Part shown: in pieces, positions 22,337 to 32,595 of the stretch | Layout of the letters: the number at the start of each line of letters is the position of its first letter | Position numbering within the stretch: position 1 is the first letter of the stretch | Assembly (NCBI GenBank): GCA_004352715.1 | Contig: SCFE01000006.1 | Span: 2,868,349 to 2,932,348, forward strand | Direction of reading: 5' to 3' | Length of the DNA: 64,000 nt | Source of the DNA: Hofstenia miamia | Taxonomy: Eukaryota > Xenacoelomorpha > Acoela | Notes under the pieces: model-generated | The model's input: the letters and a program-made list of their open reading frames with translations, nothing else | Databases searched by the model: none | What the model was told of the DNA's origin: nothing | Made by a program: the position numbers and the translations under genes

Positions 22337-25300
22337 TGGCGCTGGGTATATGGGTTTTTTTCGTTTTGTACCCAGCCCCAGCTTCAAGCAAAAACCCCTG
22401 TATCCAGCGCCAGGTGACCATGTGATACCTAAAAGAAATTACCCTAATTTTTTTGATAGATCTGTTAATGAGGACCCCATATGAGATTATGTACAAAAAA
22501 TTGGGAAATCCAAATGGCGAGCCTGAACATTTTGAGTGTAGACATGTCGACCTTTTAATTTTAATTGAAATTCTATTTGACAGGTGCATCTTTGTTAAAA
22601 TCAATACCCTCTTCCTTTTTATTGGTTTCCTTACATACACTCCCTGAAATTGCAATTTGAAGTATAGCCTTCGCTGCTCACTCAGAGCGTCATTTCCCTC
22701 CAGATAACCTGTGCAAAGCAGGAGGGCAGACGTCAAGGTTTGTTGTTAATATTTTTTCTGTATTTGGAGTCACGTATTGTTTCTAAGCTCAAGTTTGAGC
22801 TGTGTGGAATCTCTACTACGTCATGCAATGAAATCAAGGCCTTCACATTTGAAGGTACTGTTTTCATTTCAATCACTCTAGTGAAAGCAATGAAACGACA
22901 TTTGAGTTCTTCATTGTGGCTACAAATTACAGGTTTTCTCAAACATCTTTAGAAAATATACCAGCAACGGAAAATTATGGTAGTATATACAAAACCCTAA
23001 GCAAATAAAATCATGAAATTAGCATAAATCACAATTTGTACACTTTAGACGAATTCTGTCTAAAATTCATCACATTCAACTATGAAAGAAGTTGATGTAA
23101 ATAATATTATCACTTCATTTTTAACTGCGTCAATTACTTTTGCCTTACTGTAAGAGCTAAGAAAGAGTAACATTAATAAGAGCAGAGTCATTTCAGATAC
23201 TATCATCATGAAGATTTTGTTTGATTTTCTTCTCCCATCTACCGCGCAAAGGTTTGGAAAGTTGAAACTACAGCTGAGATATTGCTTGATCTGTAAAAAT
23301 GTTGACATCAAGTATGATAGATTAAGAAGACTTGAAATGAGAGAATCTGCAGTAACCACAAAAGGGGATAGATTATATAATTGACCAACGATTTTAAGAA
23401 GTCTTCAGTATCATCTTCAATATTTTTCATTTCATTCAAATATTAACTGTTGCTCTCCAATTTTACAAAGTATCAACAAACAATATCAAGAAGTGCAAAG
23501 GGAATACCCCTTTTATATTTTTGTGTGGTCTTGGAAAAATAATTGATTTTTCGACTCTCTACCTAAAACCGCGCCTGCATGCTGTAATTTATGATTTTAA
23601 CTCATTAAATGATTACTATGTTTGCTAAAAATCCAGGAGAATATTGTTTTTATCTTATCTTGAAAATGTGTTGCATAGGTTGACTTGTAAATGTTTGCGT
23701 TGCTTTCTATGCGCATAGTAATCGCGTCAATTGGAGAGAAATAACATTAGTCTAATACCTTTTAATTAAATGTTAAATAGATTAAAAGCATATTTATAAA
23801 AGCATATTATGGTATTGTATTTCATTTAATTAACAGAACAATAAATTTATTTGAATGGAGAAAGACTCATTTAGTAGCTTCTTGCAATTTGGTAGCAGTA
23901 ATATTTATTGCGTCTAGCGAGATCTTGCAACTAGTCTTGTTTTTACTTCATTTTTATATTTATGAACGATATTTCGCGGAATTTTTAAACCAATATTTTA
24001 AGCAATTTTCACATGACTGAATTCAGTTTCAAATTGGGCAATCGGCGTTTTAGATGGGGGTGTGTTTAGAATTTTTGAAGCAGTGCAAACACTACGCTTT
24101 TGTGGGCATTCCCATATCTTGCCGGCCGAAGGGCGTAAGTATATTAGCTCTTCAAATCCAATGTCTGGCATGGTCTTGGTCAAGTCACTGATTAATAAAT
24201 GAATAAATTACAATTTCAATGCTTTATTTCTAAATTTGTTAATTTCTTATCTCATTTAAAGAATCAAAAGGGTCTCATTATTTAGTAACTAGTTACGTGG
24301 AAACATTTCAATTACTTGAAGTTTTAAATTATAATTCTTCCACTACTTCTAATCAACCGCACATACAACACATTTAAAAATGGTCATTTAATAATGTGCT
24401 AAAATAATGTACTAAATTCCGGCAGTGAAAAAATATAAAGGATTTAGTAGTAATTGTATTGTACATGTACATTCTTATATCATCTCTTTAGAAACAAAAG
24501 GTCCTAACTACATTTTGTGAATAATTCGTTCAAAGTACTCTTCCATAAGCAACATGGGCGATTTTATTATATTTTATACTGCTCAATACTACATGTTCTT
24601 GAAATTTCGCTAATCAAGGCTGTGTTGTAGAATTTTTGAATCAAAATGCTCCCCAAGTATTCCTAATTTTTTTAATGCCTTGTTGAGCAGTAAGGGTTCA
24701 TTTCAGTGCAAGTTTAGATGCTGTGACTCCAAAAATTGCTAAGCAGAAGTTTCAACACTTTGGTGCCTACAGTATGCTAGAAAATTCGTGTTTAAATTTC
24801 CGACTTTGCTTTCGAAACCAACCGATGACCCAATTTCAATTTATTTCCAAATTGCTCGGTTTCAAAAATTCTTCAACATCTTTGATTAGTAAAATTTCAA
24901 GACCATTGGTTCCAAAATGTCGTTTTTTACTTGAAATATAATTTAGTAACCCAAATGTGTTATATTCAAATTCTCATTCCTTTTGTATACATAAACGATT
25001 TCCGGTTTACTGTCTTGTTGAAACGTATATTTACTTCAAAAACATTTTACTCTATTACCATTATTGGCTTTTGTTTTTAAGAGAACGATATGGTATGAGA
25101 ATATTGAAAATATGTTAGAAAATTTTCAGGCATTTTCTAGAACTATTGGTACAAAGATTTTATTTTACTTTATGCTTTACCTTCTTTGCCTATTGATCGA
25201 AGTCAATCAAAATTGAACTTTCTGATGTAAGAAGACAATTCAGAACCAGTGAATTACTATTGTTCTGTTTTGCTTATTTTGATTAAGCAGCTAGAAACCT

Positions 25301-28300
25301 GAGGATTCTAGTTACGAGTATTTAAGAACTCCAATACCGTAAAACGGTTGCTGCATTTATGACAATTTGTTTAAAAGTAACATGATAAATTCAATTTTTT
25401 GTTAGTAGAACTTAACATTGTAGATGTATAATGTAACATATAATACGTTAATGAGTTAAATGAAGTGTACGAATGCCGCCTTTCATGGCTCATGGCTTGA
25501 AGTTCTTTGTCTAACAATCAGAGTTTTCAAAGTTTGGCGAAAATGAAGTTTGAAATTTGAATACCTTTCAAATTTTGATTCGAAAATTTGAATATTATTA
25601 AATTCAAATTTTGATTTGAAATTTGAAAATTTGAAAATTTGATTTCAAGTTTGATATTTCTTACATACAAAAGAAATTCATATTTATTAGACTAATTCGT
25701 AATTAAATATGCATGTTGCAATGAGGTAGGCTAAGAACCACAGAATGCAGATTTTATCTATATTTTTGTAGCAAGATCGAGTATATATAGTAGAACATAT
25801 ATTAATCATACATATTACATTGTTTATAAACAAAGAAAATATGATTATTGTGTGTAGAGACATAATTTGTTGTAAATGCTTCTGTGACCTTTAAGAATGT
25901 TGAAATTGCTTATTTAATTATTCCAGGTAAATCAAGAAAATAGAGAAACTTACAGGATAGTCACAAAGTTTGCAAAATGTGTTCACTGTTGCTTAGTTAT
26001 CAAACATGCCAAGTGAATGAGTCCCAGAGTTTTACTTAAGTGAATGAATTTGCAAAGCCATTACTATCACTGTCAGAGGTCAATGTTAATAATAATTTTT
26101 TTTATCATATATTTAAATAAAATAATATTGGAGAAATTTAATAATGTTGATCTGCAAATTTTGAATATCAAATCTTTGTTGTTTAGCCTCCAAAGTTTGG
26201 TTTGAAATTTGAATTTTAGAATTTTCCAAAATTTGATTTGAAAGTTTGAAAATTTGGATTTGATTTGAAAGCCCTGCTAACAGTTTGATTCAATAAGTAA
26301 GCCAAAATGATGTATCAATATGTTTAATTCGCTAGGAATTACTAAACAGATGTAATACAACCGATTGGAATCGGGTAGTTTTGTTGCGCATTTATTACAA
26401 TAATTTATCTTCAACAGTCAATACACTCTGCTGCATTCAAAAAAGCTTTCTGAATAAACTAGATAGAAATACCCTTTATTTAATCCTCGAAAAATAACTT
26501 TAGTTTTCACATGGTATCTCGCTTCAAAATACAGTTATGCATGACTTAGTTACAATGTTTGCTTACATCGAAAGGTTCAATGACTTATATGTATTTGCAA
26601 TGGTTTTGCAATTGCGTTTGCAGAACTAGTGCAGTGATGGAAAACCTGTTTCACATGAATGTAATAGGTCCAAATAGTGCCTTTTGGAAAATATAGTGTA
26701 GGCCGCAGTTCTTAATTAATAAAATCTTAATATACTTATATAAATAATAATAAATTTGTAATATTTTTTTACATTATTATATATTTCTTCCGGCATCAAA
26801 TAAATTACATTTTAAACTAGATAATATAGTATGTATGCAACAGACTTTCTTGAATGCAACAGATACTTCATTGAAGTCAAATCGATTTAATTGAATGCAA
26901 CAGAGTCTCTATTGACTGCAACCGAGATTCTTGTCCTCAATGCAAAATTGTCTTTAAATATCTGGGAGCAGAATGGGTATCATTTCTACAATGTCCTGTC
27001 TGATTTACCGGCAAATGTTATCAATGTAGCATTTATTTGTTAGCTCCTCGATGAAGGCTATAAATACATTTTAATGCTTGCTTTATGTAATAGGCCTATG
27101 CTATTTACGCTAATCCTATGGAAAATATCATTTTTCACTCTTTGAAATACATTCAATAACATATTCTGAATTACTAATATTGTTCTTCAACATCTTTGCA
27201 AAGGACTGGCATTAAACAATATTTTTGCTTTATGGCGAAGTTGCCCCTATGGTTTCCAAGTTACCCATGTCATTGTGCTGAACTCAACCATAGACGATTC
27301 ATTATAATTGATCTTTGATAGCAAATTATAATCGGTTTCTTGCTCTTACTGTAATATTTAGAACATATGCCGTTAAAGCAACGTCGTTCACTTGTTGCAG
27401 GCCTTGCGTTAAAGTCAAATGTGATCATTTGCCCTGATGCACGCGATGTATCTCGAAAAGCGCAATTCAGTAGCTCTCAGTCACCAAGTACTCCTCAGAC
27501 ACCAAATACTCCAAATCCAATTGAACAATATTCAGTTAAATGGGCTTACTCCGCTGCCACTGATTTGGAAGTTTCTCTCAGCGTATGTTTTTCATGTTTT
27601 CACATTCAAATGAATTTTTCATGTACAGTATTAATCAGTATGATACATGGTATACTTTTTAAACTTGAAAGGTTTTTGAGCCTTATTTGGCAATATCCAT
27701 TTTGGTTTTGAACTTATAAATAATTATTAAATATATAAGGGCATAAAACAATTTCTTGAACAAAGCATGTGATTTTTCCAGGGTTGTAGTTGAAACATTA
27801 GGTAGCAAGATGTTCTCATGGATTTTAATTAACAGTAGCGCTGATGTTTTATAAGTTAGCTATTAATTCACTTTGAAGTCTTTTTAAGGACAAGGAGTAA
27901 TGGAAGCTGCTGCAAGCTAAGTATATAGATATTTTTAAATTGTATGAATTGTGTATACCGTTAATATCGTTTGATTGATTGTTTATTGTTTAAAATCTCG
28001 ACGCTTAAATTTTTATGGGTTTGTAATTACCGACACTGTTCAATTTAATTGATTGTAAGAGGAAATCAATGTTTATCAGTTACGAGAGGAATTGCTTCAT
28101 TTGACCTTTAAATGTTAATTAAATTTTCTCATTGCCTAATTCAACACAAAAAGTCACAAACTTTGTTGTACGAGTATTAGCATTTTTGAGTAGGAAGACT
28201 TTTAATTAAATTGCAAAATGAGTTTCGGGTTCCATACCCGCACTTCCAGAACTCCGAAATTTCGCAAATAATATTCATTCAATGGAGAAGCCAATGCCTC

Positions 28301-31300
28301 ATTTTCTGTAAAGCCGTCGCTCGAAACTCATTTTTTTATGAAAGAATCATATTTAGTATGTTAAAATTGGGTGTTATATGTTGTACCATGCACCTTTGTG
28401 AATGTGTTGCGATCAAAAAAATTCGCGCAGAATTCATTTAGCTACATGAATGTAATAAATTTTTACGTATATAAAAATATTGGTTTGTTCATGTCACTGC
28501 ATAACATGCTTTTTTGAATAACCAAATTCTCTCTAACACACAATTTCGTTCGCCCTGTGCTACAACTTGTCAATAGCTTTTTTAAAATATTTTGCAGTGG
28601 GGAGATAAATTCTTGTTAAACTTCTTAGTTTTGAACTTCTGAAGCAAGTCCCTGATTTTAAAAGGATCTCTTTGTTATTGACAAATAATTTTAGATTATC
28701 ATGGGCTTATTCCTCATCAGATTCTTATTCCCATTCTTTAGATTCCAACATAATTTTTTACTTGATTTGCAATGAAGAAAATAGGGGATGCAGGATCCTC
28801 TTTATGATAAGGCAATAGTCTAATGACATTTTGCAGATCAAGTCAATATTTGTAATCAGTCACGTGATATTTAGTTCTTAATAGGTAATATGTATTGCCA
28901 AAGGAAACCAAACAGCCACACAGAGCAATAACAACATGAAAGAAGAGACTTTCTTGTTCTCCAAACTCCATTATGAATTGAAGTTAGCTGCAAGAATTTA
29001 GTATTTGTGTAATACCGTTCACTAATCCTTAAATGTATACAATCAGCAAGAATCCTCAATTTTTTTGCACTAACTTTGCAAGAAAATGAAATGCAAAGAA
29101 AAGAAAATAAGCATAAAATTTTGTGACATTTAACGTACTAGGTACAACGTCAAAATGATGAATTCATTTTTTGAAAAAGTAAGATCGCTTTGATTTTAAA
29201 TGTCTGTTTTCTTACGTTAGGACATGTGTTAGAATGCAATGACAGTAAGTATGATGATAAAAAATTGTGGTTGCATTTATCAACAAATTAGTGAGAATTA
29301 GTTATATTCATTCACTTCTACGCTACATATTTTCAAAAATTCAAGTCACATTAATTTTAATACCGTACAAAGTGCTTACTTTGACCCAAGAGTGCAATGT
29401 CCCCCCGGCCTTTGCCCCGCTCTTGGTTACCTACTTGATCATGACTAATGTCCCCCATCAGAAATACTTGCGGACGCTCCTGGTATCTTTGGCCCAANNN
29501 NNNNNNNNNNNNNNNNNTCAAGTCACATTAATTTTAATACCGTACAAAGTGCTTACTTTGACCCAAGAGTGCAATGTCCCCCCGGCAGGTTTTCAAAATT
29601 GATTTTGAATAATTAAATCAAAAACATTTTGTTAAAAAAAATCAAAAATTTAAAAACTAAGCCTTTGCCCCGCTCTTGGTTACCTACTTGATCATGACTA
29701 ATGTCCCCCATCAGAAATACTTGCGGACGCTCCTGGTATCTTTGGCCCAAAGATTTCTATTACTGTAGTTCTGTTAAACAGCACAGCAGTGATATCCAAA
29801 CATCTATAAATCAAGCTGTAGGTTATAGTCCAAAAATGCAACTATTGATGATCTCGAACATCTTAATTCTCTTTATCCACTTAAAGGGTTTGATAGCCTT
29901 ATTGAAATTTTAAAAATTAGACTGAAATTACGACATTTTACGGCACTATAATTTCATTCTATCTCCAATATATGTCTTGGGGTTAGAGTCTGTGCATTTC
30001 GCCCTCTTGTAATTTAAAATCATCGTTTGTTATTTGAATCAATCGATTATTTAATTCAAAGTGACTATTTCAAAATGACACAAATCCATCAAATCTAACA
30101 CTCCTTAAAGAATTCTGGTTTTGAATTTCTTAATACATAATTTATTATTCCGACAACAATAACAAATTATCTCTACTACGGTTCATAATTAACTGTTTTG
30201 CTAACCTCCACTACCGTCGATTGTTAAATGTTCATATATTTTTGTGTTTCAAATTTATTTAAATCAGCAGTTTGCTGTTTAAAATTTTTTATTTTTGAAA
30301 AAAGTAACCATGGCATCATGTTGGTTAACTGTTGTAATTTTTCTATAACGATATCATTGAGTTTATGTGAGAAATGTTTCAATGCACGCATGCAACATGC
30401 TAGGCTTGCTGTATTTTTTGTCGTTTTGATATCTTGCACATTCTCATTGTGCTGTCTATACTCATTTATGTATATTATGACAGGGGATAAAAGCATCATT
30501 TCTCTGAAATACACACTAATCATACCCATTAGATCTAGAGGTGTGCGGGGTGTGATGGCAATGAATGAAGCAATCATTGCATCAAGAGATATGCACATTA
30601 TTATGTAATTGTTGCTTGACACGCGTATTATGACTATTGGTGTGTTATTGCATTCATATTCATTTGAAGAAAGGAACATTTTGTCTTTAGCCCTCTGGTA
30701 ATATATTGTTATTGAAATGAATTTAATGTATGAAATATTTGTTTTCCTCCAATAAAAATGTTTTAAACCTTATATTAAATTTTTGCGGTGCACAGACAAA
30801 ATTGGCCACCACGCACACTTCTAATTGCAGCGCGTGATGGTAGATATTGCCAACATTACATTTATAGACACGTAAATCATCTCTGGTTTAATCTTCTTCC
30901 AGATTATTAAATTCAGACGTGAAGTATATTTGTAAAAACGACTTCTATTTCTGCTTAACCTATTGACAGTTTGATTGAACACTCAAGTACCTTTAGCAGA
31001 TTCCTCAATAAAAATTGCAGTCTGTCTACTTATACGTTGGTAATTTTTATCCAGTGTTGTTCTCATTCTTGTATGGTTTACTAAAATCATAATATATTAG
31101 ATGAAGTGGATACATAGTTTTGCTAATAACTGAGTATTTGAAGGGTCTTGGTTAAGCTTTGTTAACCGATTGTCTGTGGTTATTAATTTTTTAATATTTA
31201 GGAAAACGACATTGTTCATGTCTTACGTCAATCTGATACCGAGGGTAATTCCGAATGGTGGTTGGTGCAACATTCTACTCTGGGTACGAAGGGCTATTAC

Positions 31301-31327
31301 CCGGCGAATTATTTGCAAAAGTGCTGA
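20267..31327 (+). CDS. Tuba/DNMBP-like protein (ARHGEF37/38 group), last four exons with two SH3 domains
   Basis: Exons 20267-20580, 21932-22197, 27362-27582 and 31202-31327 join in phase (2, 1, 0) into 308 codons plus TGA. The first SH3 spans exons 1-2: YQVNKRFVVVEDLDLS, then NPMGRKDIW, then DGFVPSNILTLY. The second spans exons 3-4: YSVKWAYSAATDLEVSLS, then ENDIVHVLRQSD, EWWLV and GYYPANYL. Between them is a Ser/Thr/Pro-rich linker of about 130 residues. A C-terminal SH3 pair of this type (DLDVS...PMG, and NxEWWL...GY.P.NYL) is characteristic of DNMBP (Tuba) and ARHGEF37/38. In those proteins it follows RhoGEF and BAR domains and binds actin regulators such as N-WASP. The upstream exons were not found, so the start is outside the window, in a gap, or missed. 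The family call is from memory of the motifs. Confidence 0.8.
21932..22197 (+). CDS. Tuba-like exon B: second half of SH3-1 and linker
   Basis: Acceptor AAATTAG ends at 21931. Its first base completes the Trp codon carried over from exon A, and the reading continues as FVSNAISDGFVPSNILTLYK, the end of an SH3 fold. The donor GTAGAT starts at 22198. A different acceptor at about 21904 would create a stop, which supports this choice. The rest is polar linker. Confidence 0.8.
22300..22335. repeat. (TA)n microsatellite
   Basis: About 36 bp of alternating AT, directly abutting the foldback element that follows. Confidence 0.9.
22336..22413. mobile_element. 78-bp foldback element beside (TA)n
   Basis: Starts CTGGCGCTGGGTATATGGG and ends with its near reverse complement (CCCCTGTATCCAGCGCCAG). 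About 20 of 24 terminal bases pair, so the whole piece can fold into one hairpin. The same terminal words (GGCGCT, GGGTTTT) occur in the larger element at 48451-48963, which also abuts (TA)n. It lies in the second intron of the Tuba-like gene. Confidence 0.65.
22414..25510. other. Intron of the Tuba-like gene, nothing recognised
   Basis: Part of the 5.2-kb intron between exons B and C. Several open stretches (for example minus 22287-22736 and 22733-22942) lack any recognisable domain and contain TA-repeat translation. I do not call genes here. Confidence 0.5.
25519..26276. mobile_element. hAT-type non-autonomous element, 8-bp TSD CTAACA[A/G]T
   Basis: Begins CAGAGTTTTCAAAG and ends GATTTGAAAGCCCTG, which reads CAGGGCTTTCAAATC on the other strand. 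Flanks are CTAACAAT (25511-25518) and CTAACAGT (26277-26284), matching at 7 of 8. Both subterminal zones (first about 150 bp, last about 110 bp) are packed with AAATTTGA-type repeats, as is usual for hAT binding sites. No transposase frame is seen. It lies in the same intron as the foldback element. Confidence 0.75.
26285..27361. other. Intron of the Tuba-like gene, nothing recognised
   Basis: AT-rich. A loosely repeated GAATGCAACAGA-like word occurs three times at about 26854-26930. It ends at the acceptor of exon C. Confidence 0.5.
27362..27582 (+). CDS. Tuba-like exon C: linker and start of SH3-2
   Basis: Acceptor ATTTAG ends at 27361 and donor GTATGT starts at 27583. Phase 1 in, phase 0 out. 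It encodes a Ser/Pro/Thr-rich stretch (SPSTPQTPNTPNP) and the first SH3 strand, YSVKWAYSAATDLEVSLS. Confidence 0.85.
29341..29750. repeat. Duplicated segment around a 20-N gap
   Basis: The sequence 29341-29497 is repeated after the N run (29498-29517), but the second copy is split by about 76 extra AT-rich bases (about 29587-29662). This looks like two alleles, one with an indel, placed in tandem by the assembler in the last intron of the Tuba-like gene. Confidence 0.75.
31202..31327 (+). CDS. Tuba-like last exon: end of SH3-2 and stop
   Basis: Acceptor ATATTTAG ends at 31201. It reads ENDIVHVLRQSDTEGNSEWW, then GYYPANYLQKC and TGA at 31325-31327. The WW pair and the ALYDY-less but PxNY-containing end are standard SH3 features. 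The protein ends four residues after the domain core. Confidence 0.88.
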   Translation, partial: ENDIVHVLRQSDTEGNSEWWLVQHSTLGTKGYYPANYLQKC

Positions 31328-31616
31328 ATGTGTGAATACAAGTTTATTGTAAATACCTCGATCCTAATTGCTGCCTTAAGCCTAGTTTTAGGCATTTGCT
31401 TCATTTTTACATCAATTTTCAAAGCACATTAGGGTTTTGATATATTTTAAGCCAATTGTGTACATACGATTTGTTGCCATTAAGTCTGTGCTTTTTAAAT
31501 ATTTTTGTAAAGAATTAATTAATTAATTTAATTTTGTATTTTCAATATAAACGGATTTTTGTGTATTTTTCTTTGTTTCATATATTCTTCAATTTTTTCA
31601 CTAAAACTTTCAAGCT

Positions 31617-31622
31617 AATAAA
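31617..31622 (+). promoter_or_regulatory. Poly(A) signal AATAAA of the Tuba-like gene
   Basis: AATAAA lies 290 bp after the stop codon in an AT-rich 3' UTR-like stretch. It is the first canonical signal downstream. Confidence 0.5.
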
Positions 31623-32280
31623 AAATGTTGAGTTTTGAACTGTCAAAAGTACATGAATTATTCTTCGATTTGTAATTGTTCGGTTTTATGTCCTTATAAT
31701 GGTTATTTCTGGTTTTTAATATAAGTGAGGATGTCGAAACTCCTTCCATTTGTTTACGATTTCCATTTACTTTGAATTCGCATATGTAATGAAAGGAATT
31801 GTGTAATTGACTTTTCTGAAGCTATTTTGGAAATTGATTTCAATTTATTATGTATGGCTATTTGGGTATTTACTCCATTTTAATAGCATATTGTGTGTTT
31901 CCCACATTTTTATCAATCTTCAATGTTTTCAAAATTTGCAGTTGTAAGCTTATAATTCGAGACATATTTTGCCATTATTCTGTGAAAATTTTATTGATTT
32001 CTTCATTGATATCTACATTGTTCGACAAGGACCATCTTAATAGATGACCCGAAGAAATTTCTCGAATTAGCGCGTTAATCTGTACATATTATCTAAATCC
32101 AAATCTCATTTCAAATAAATTTATTTTAAGAAATTGTCTCGCTCAGTGCTAGAATGTTTTGATTTAAATCTTAGAAGGATGGTCTGAAGACTTTATTGTC
32201 AAATATTTTTGGAATGCTACTCAAGTAATATGCATAACTTATTGATTTTTTGGTTTTAGCTTTATTCGAAAAGGTAACTG

Positions 32281-32595
32281 ATGAAAAAGTTGGGAGGACT
32301 TACTCCTTTACTTTTAATTTTATACTCGTTGTTACAACCACAGAATGACAATTTTGGAGATACGGATTTTTTATGGGGAGACGACGAAATTGGCAGCCAT
32401 GACGTACTTGTTGCCCGACAACCCAACTTCAACGAACCGTTTTATTCCAAAGCAGGGCTTGTTGAGAGAAGTTTAACATGGATGCTCCCTATTCGTTCCC
32501 AAACTTTTCGGTCATCGCTGGTTACCATGGTACTACAAAATGGACCCATTCTAACACCTCGCTATCCCAATCACCATAATTCATTAACAGATGAG
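32281..32595 (+). CDS. NFE2L1-like: CNC-bZIP exon 1: start codon and hydrophobic N terminus
   Basis: 105 codons, donor GTAATT at 32596. A TTTTAG acceptor-like site lies at 32254-32259, and an in-frame TAA at 32275-32277 precedes the ATG. The 5' UTR is therefore probably split, by an ordinary intron or by leader addition. It encodes MKKLGGLTPLLLILYSLL and then an acidic stretch (FLWGDDEIG). Confidence 0.82.

Noticed and set aside
22287-22736. Minus-strand open frame of 149 codons in the Tuba-like intron
   Set aside because: Its end is translated TA repeat and foldback element, and the rest shows no domain.
29580-29665. The 76-bp extra segment as a spliced-out intron (first copy as a retrocopy)
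   Set aside because: Borders do not fit GT-AG when the two copies are aligned, and the surrounding sequence is not coding.
30224-30679. Overlapping open frames on both strands (151 and 126 codons)
   Set aside because: They mirror each other, lie inside the last Tuba-like intron and show only scattered hydrophobic runs; likely chance.
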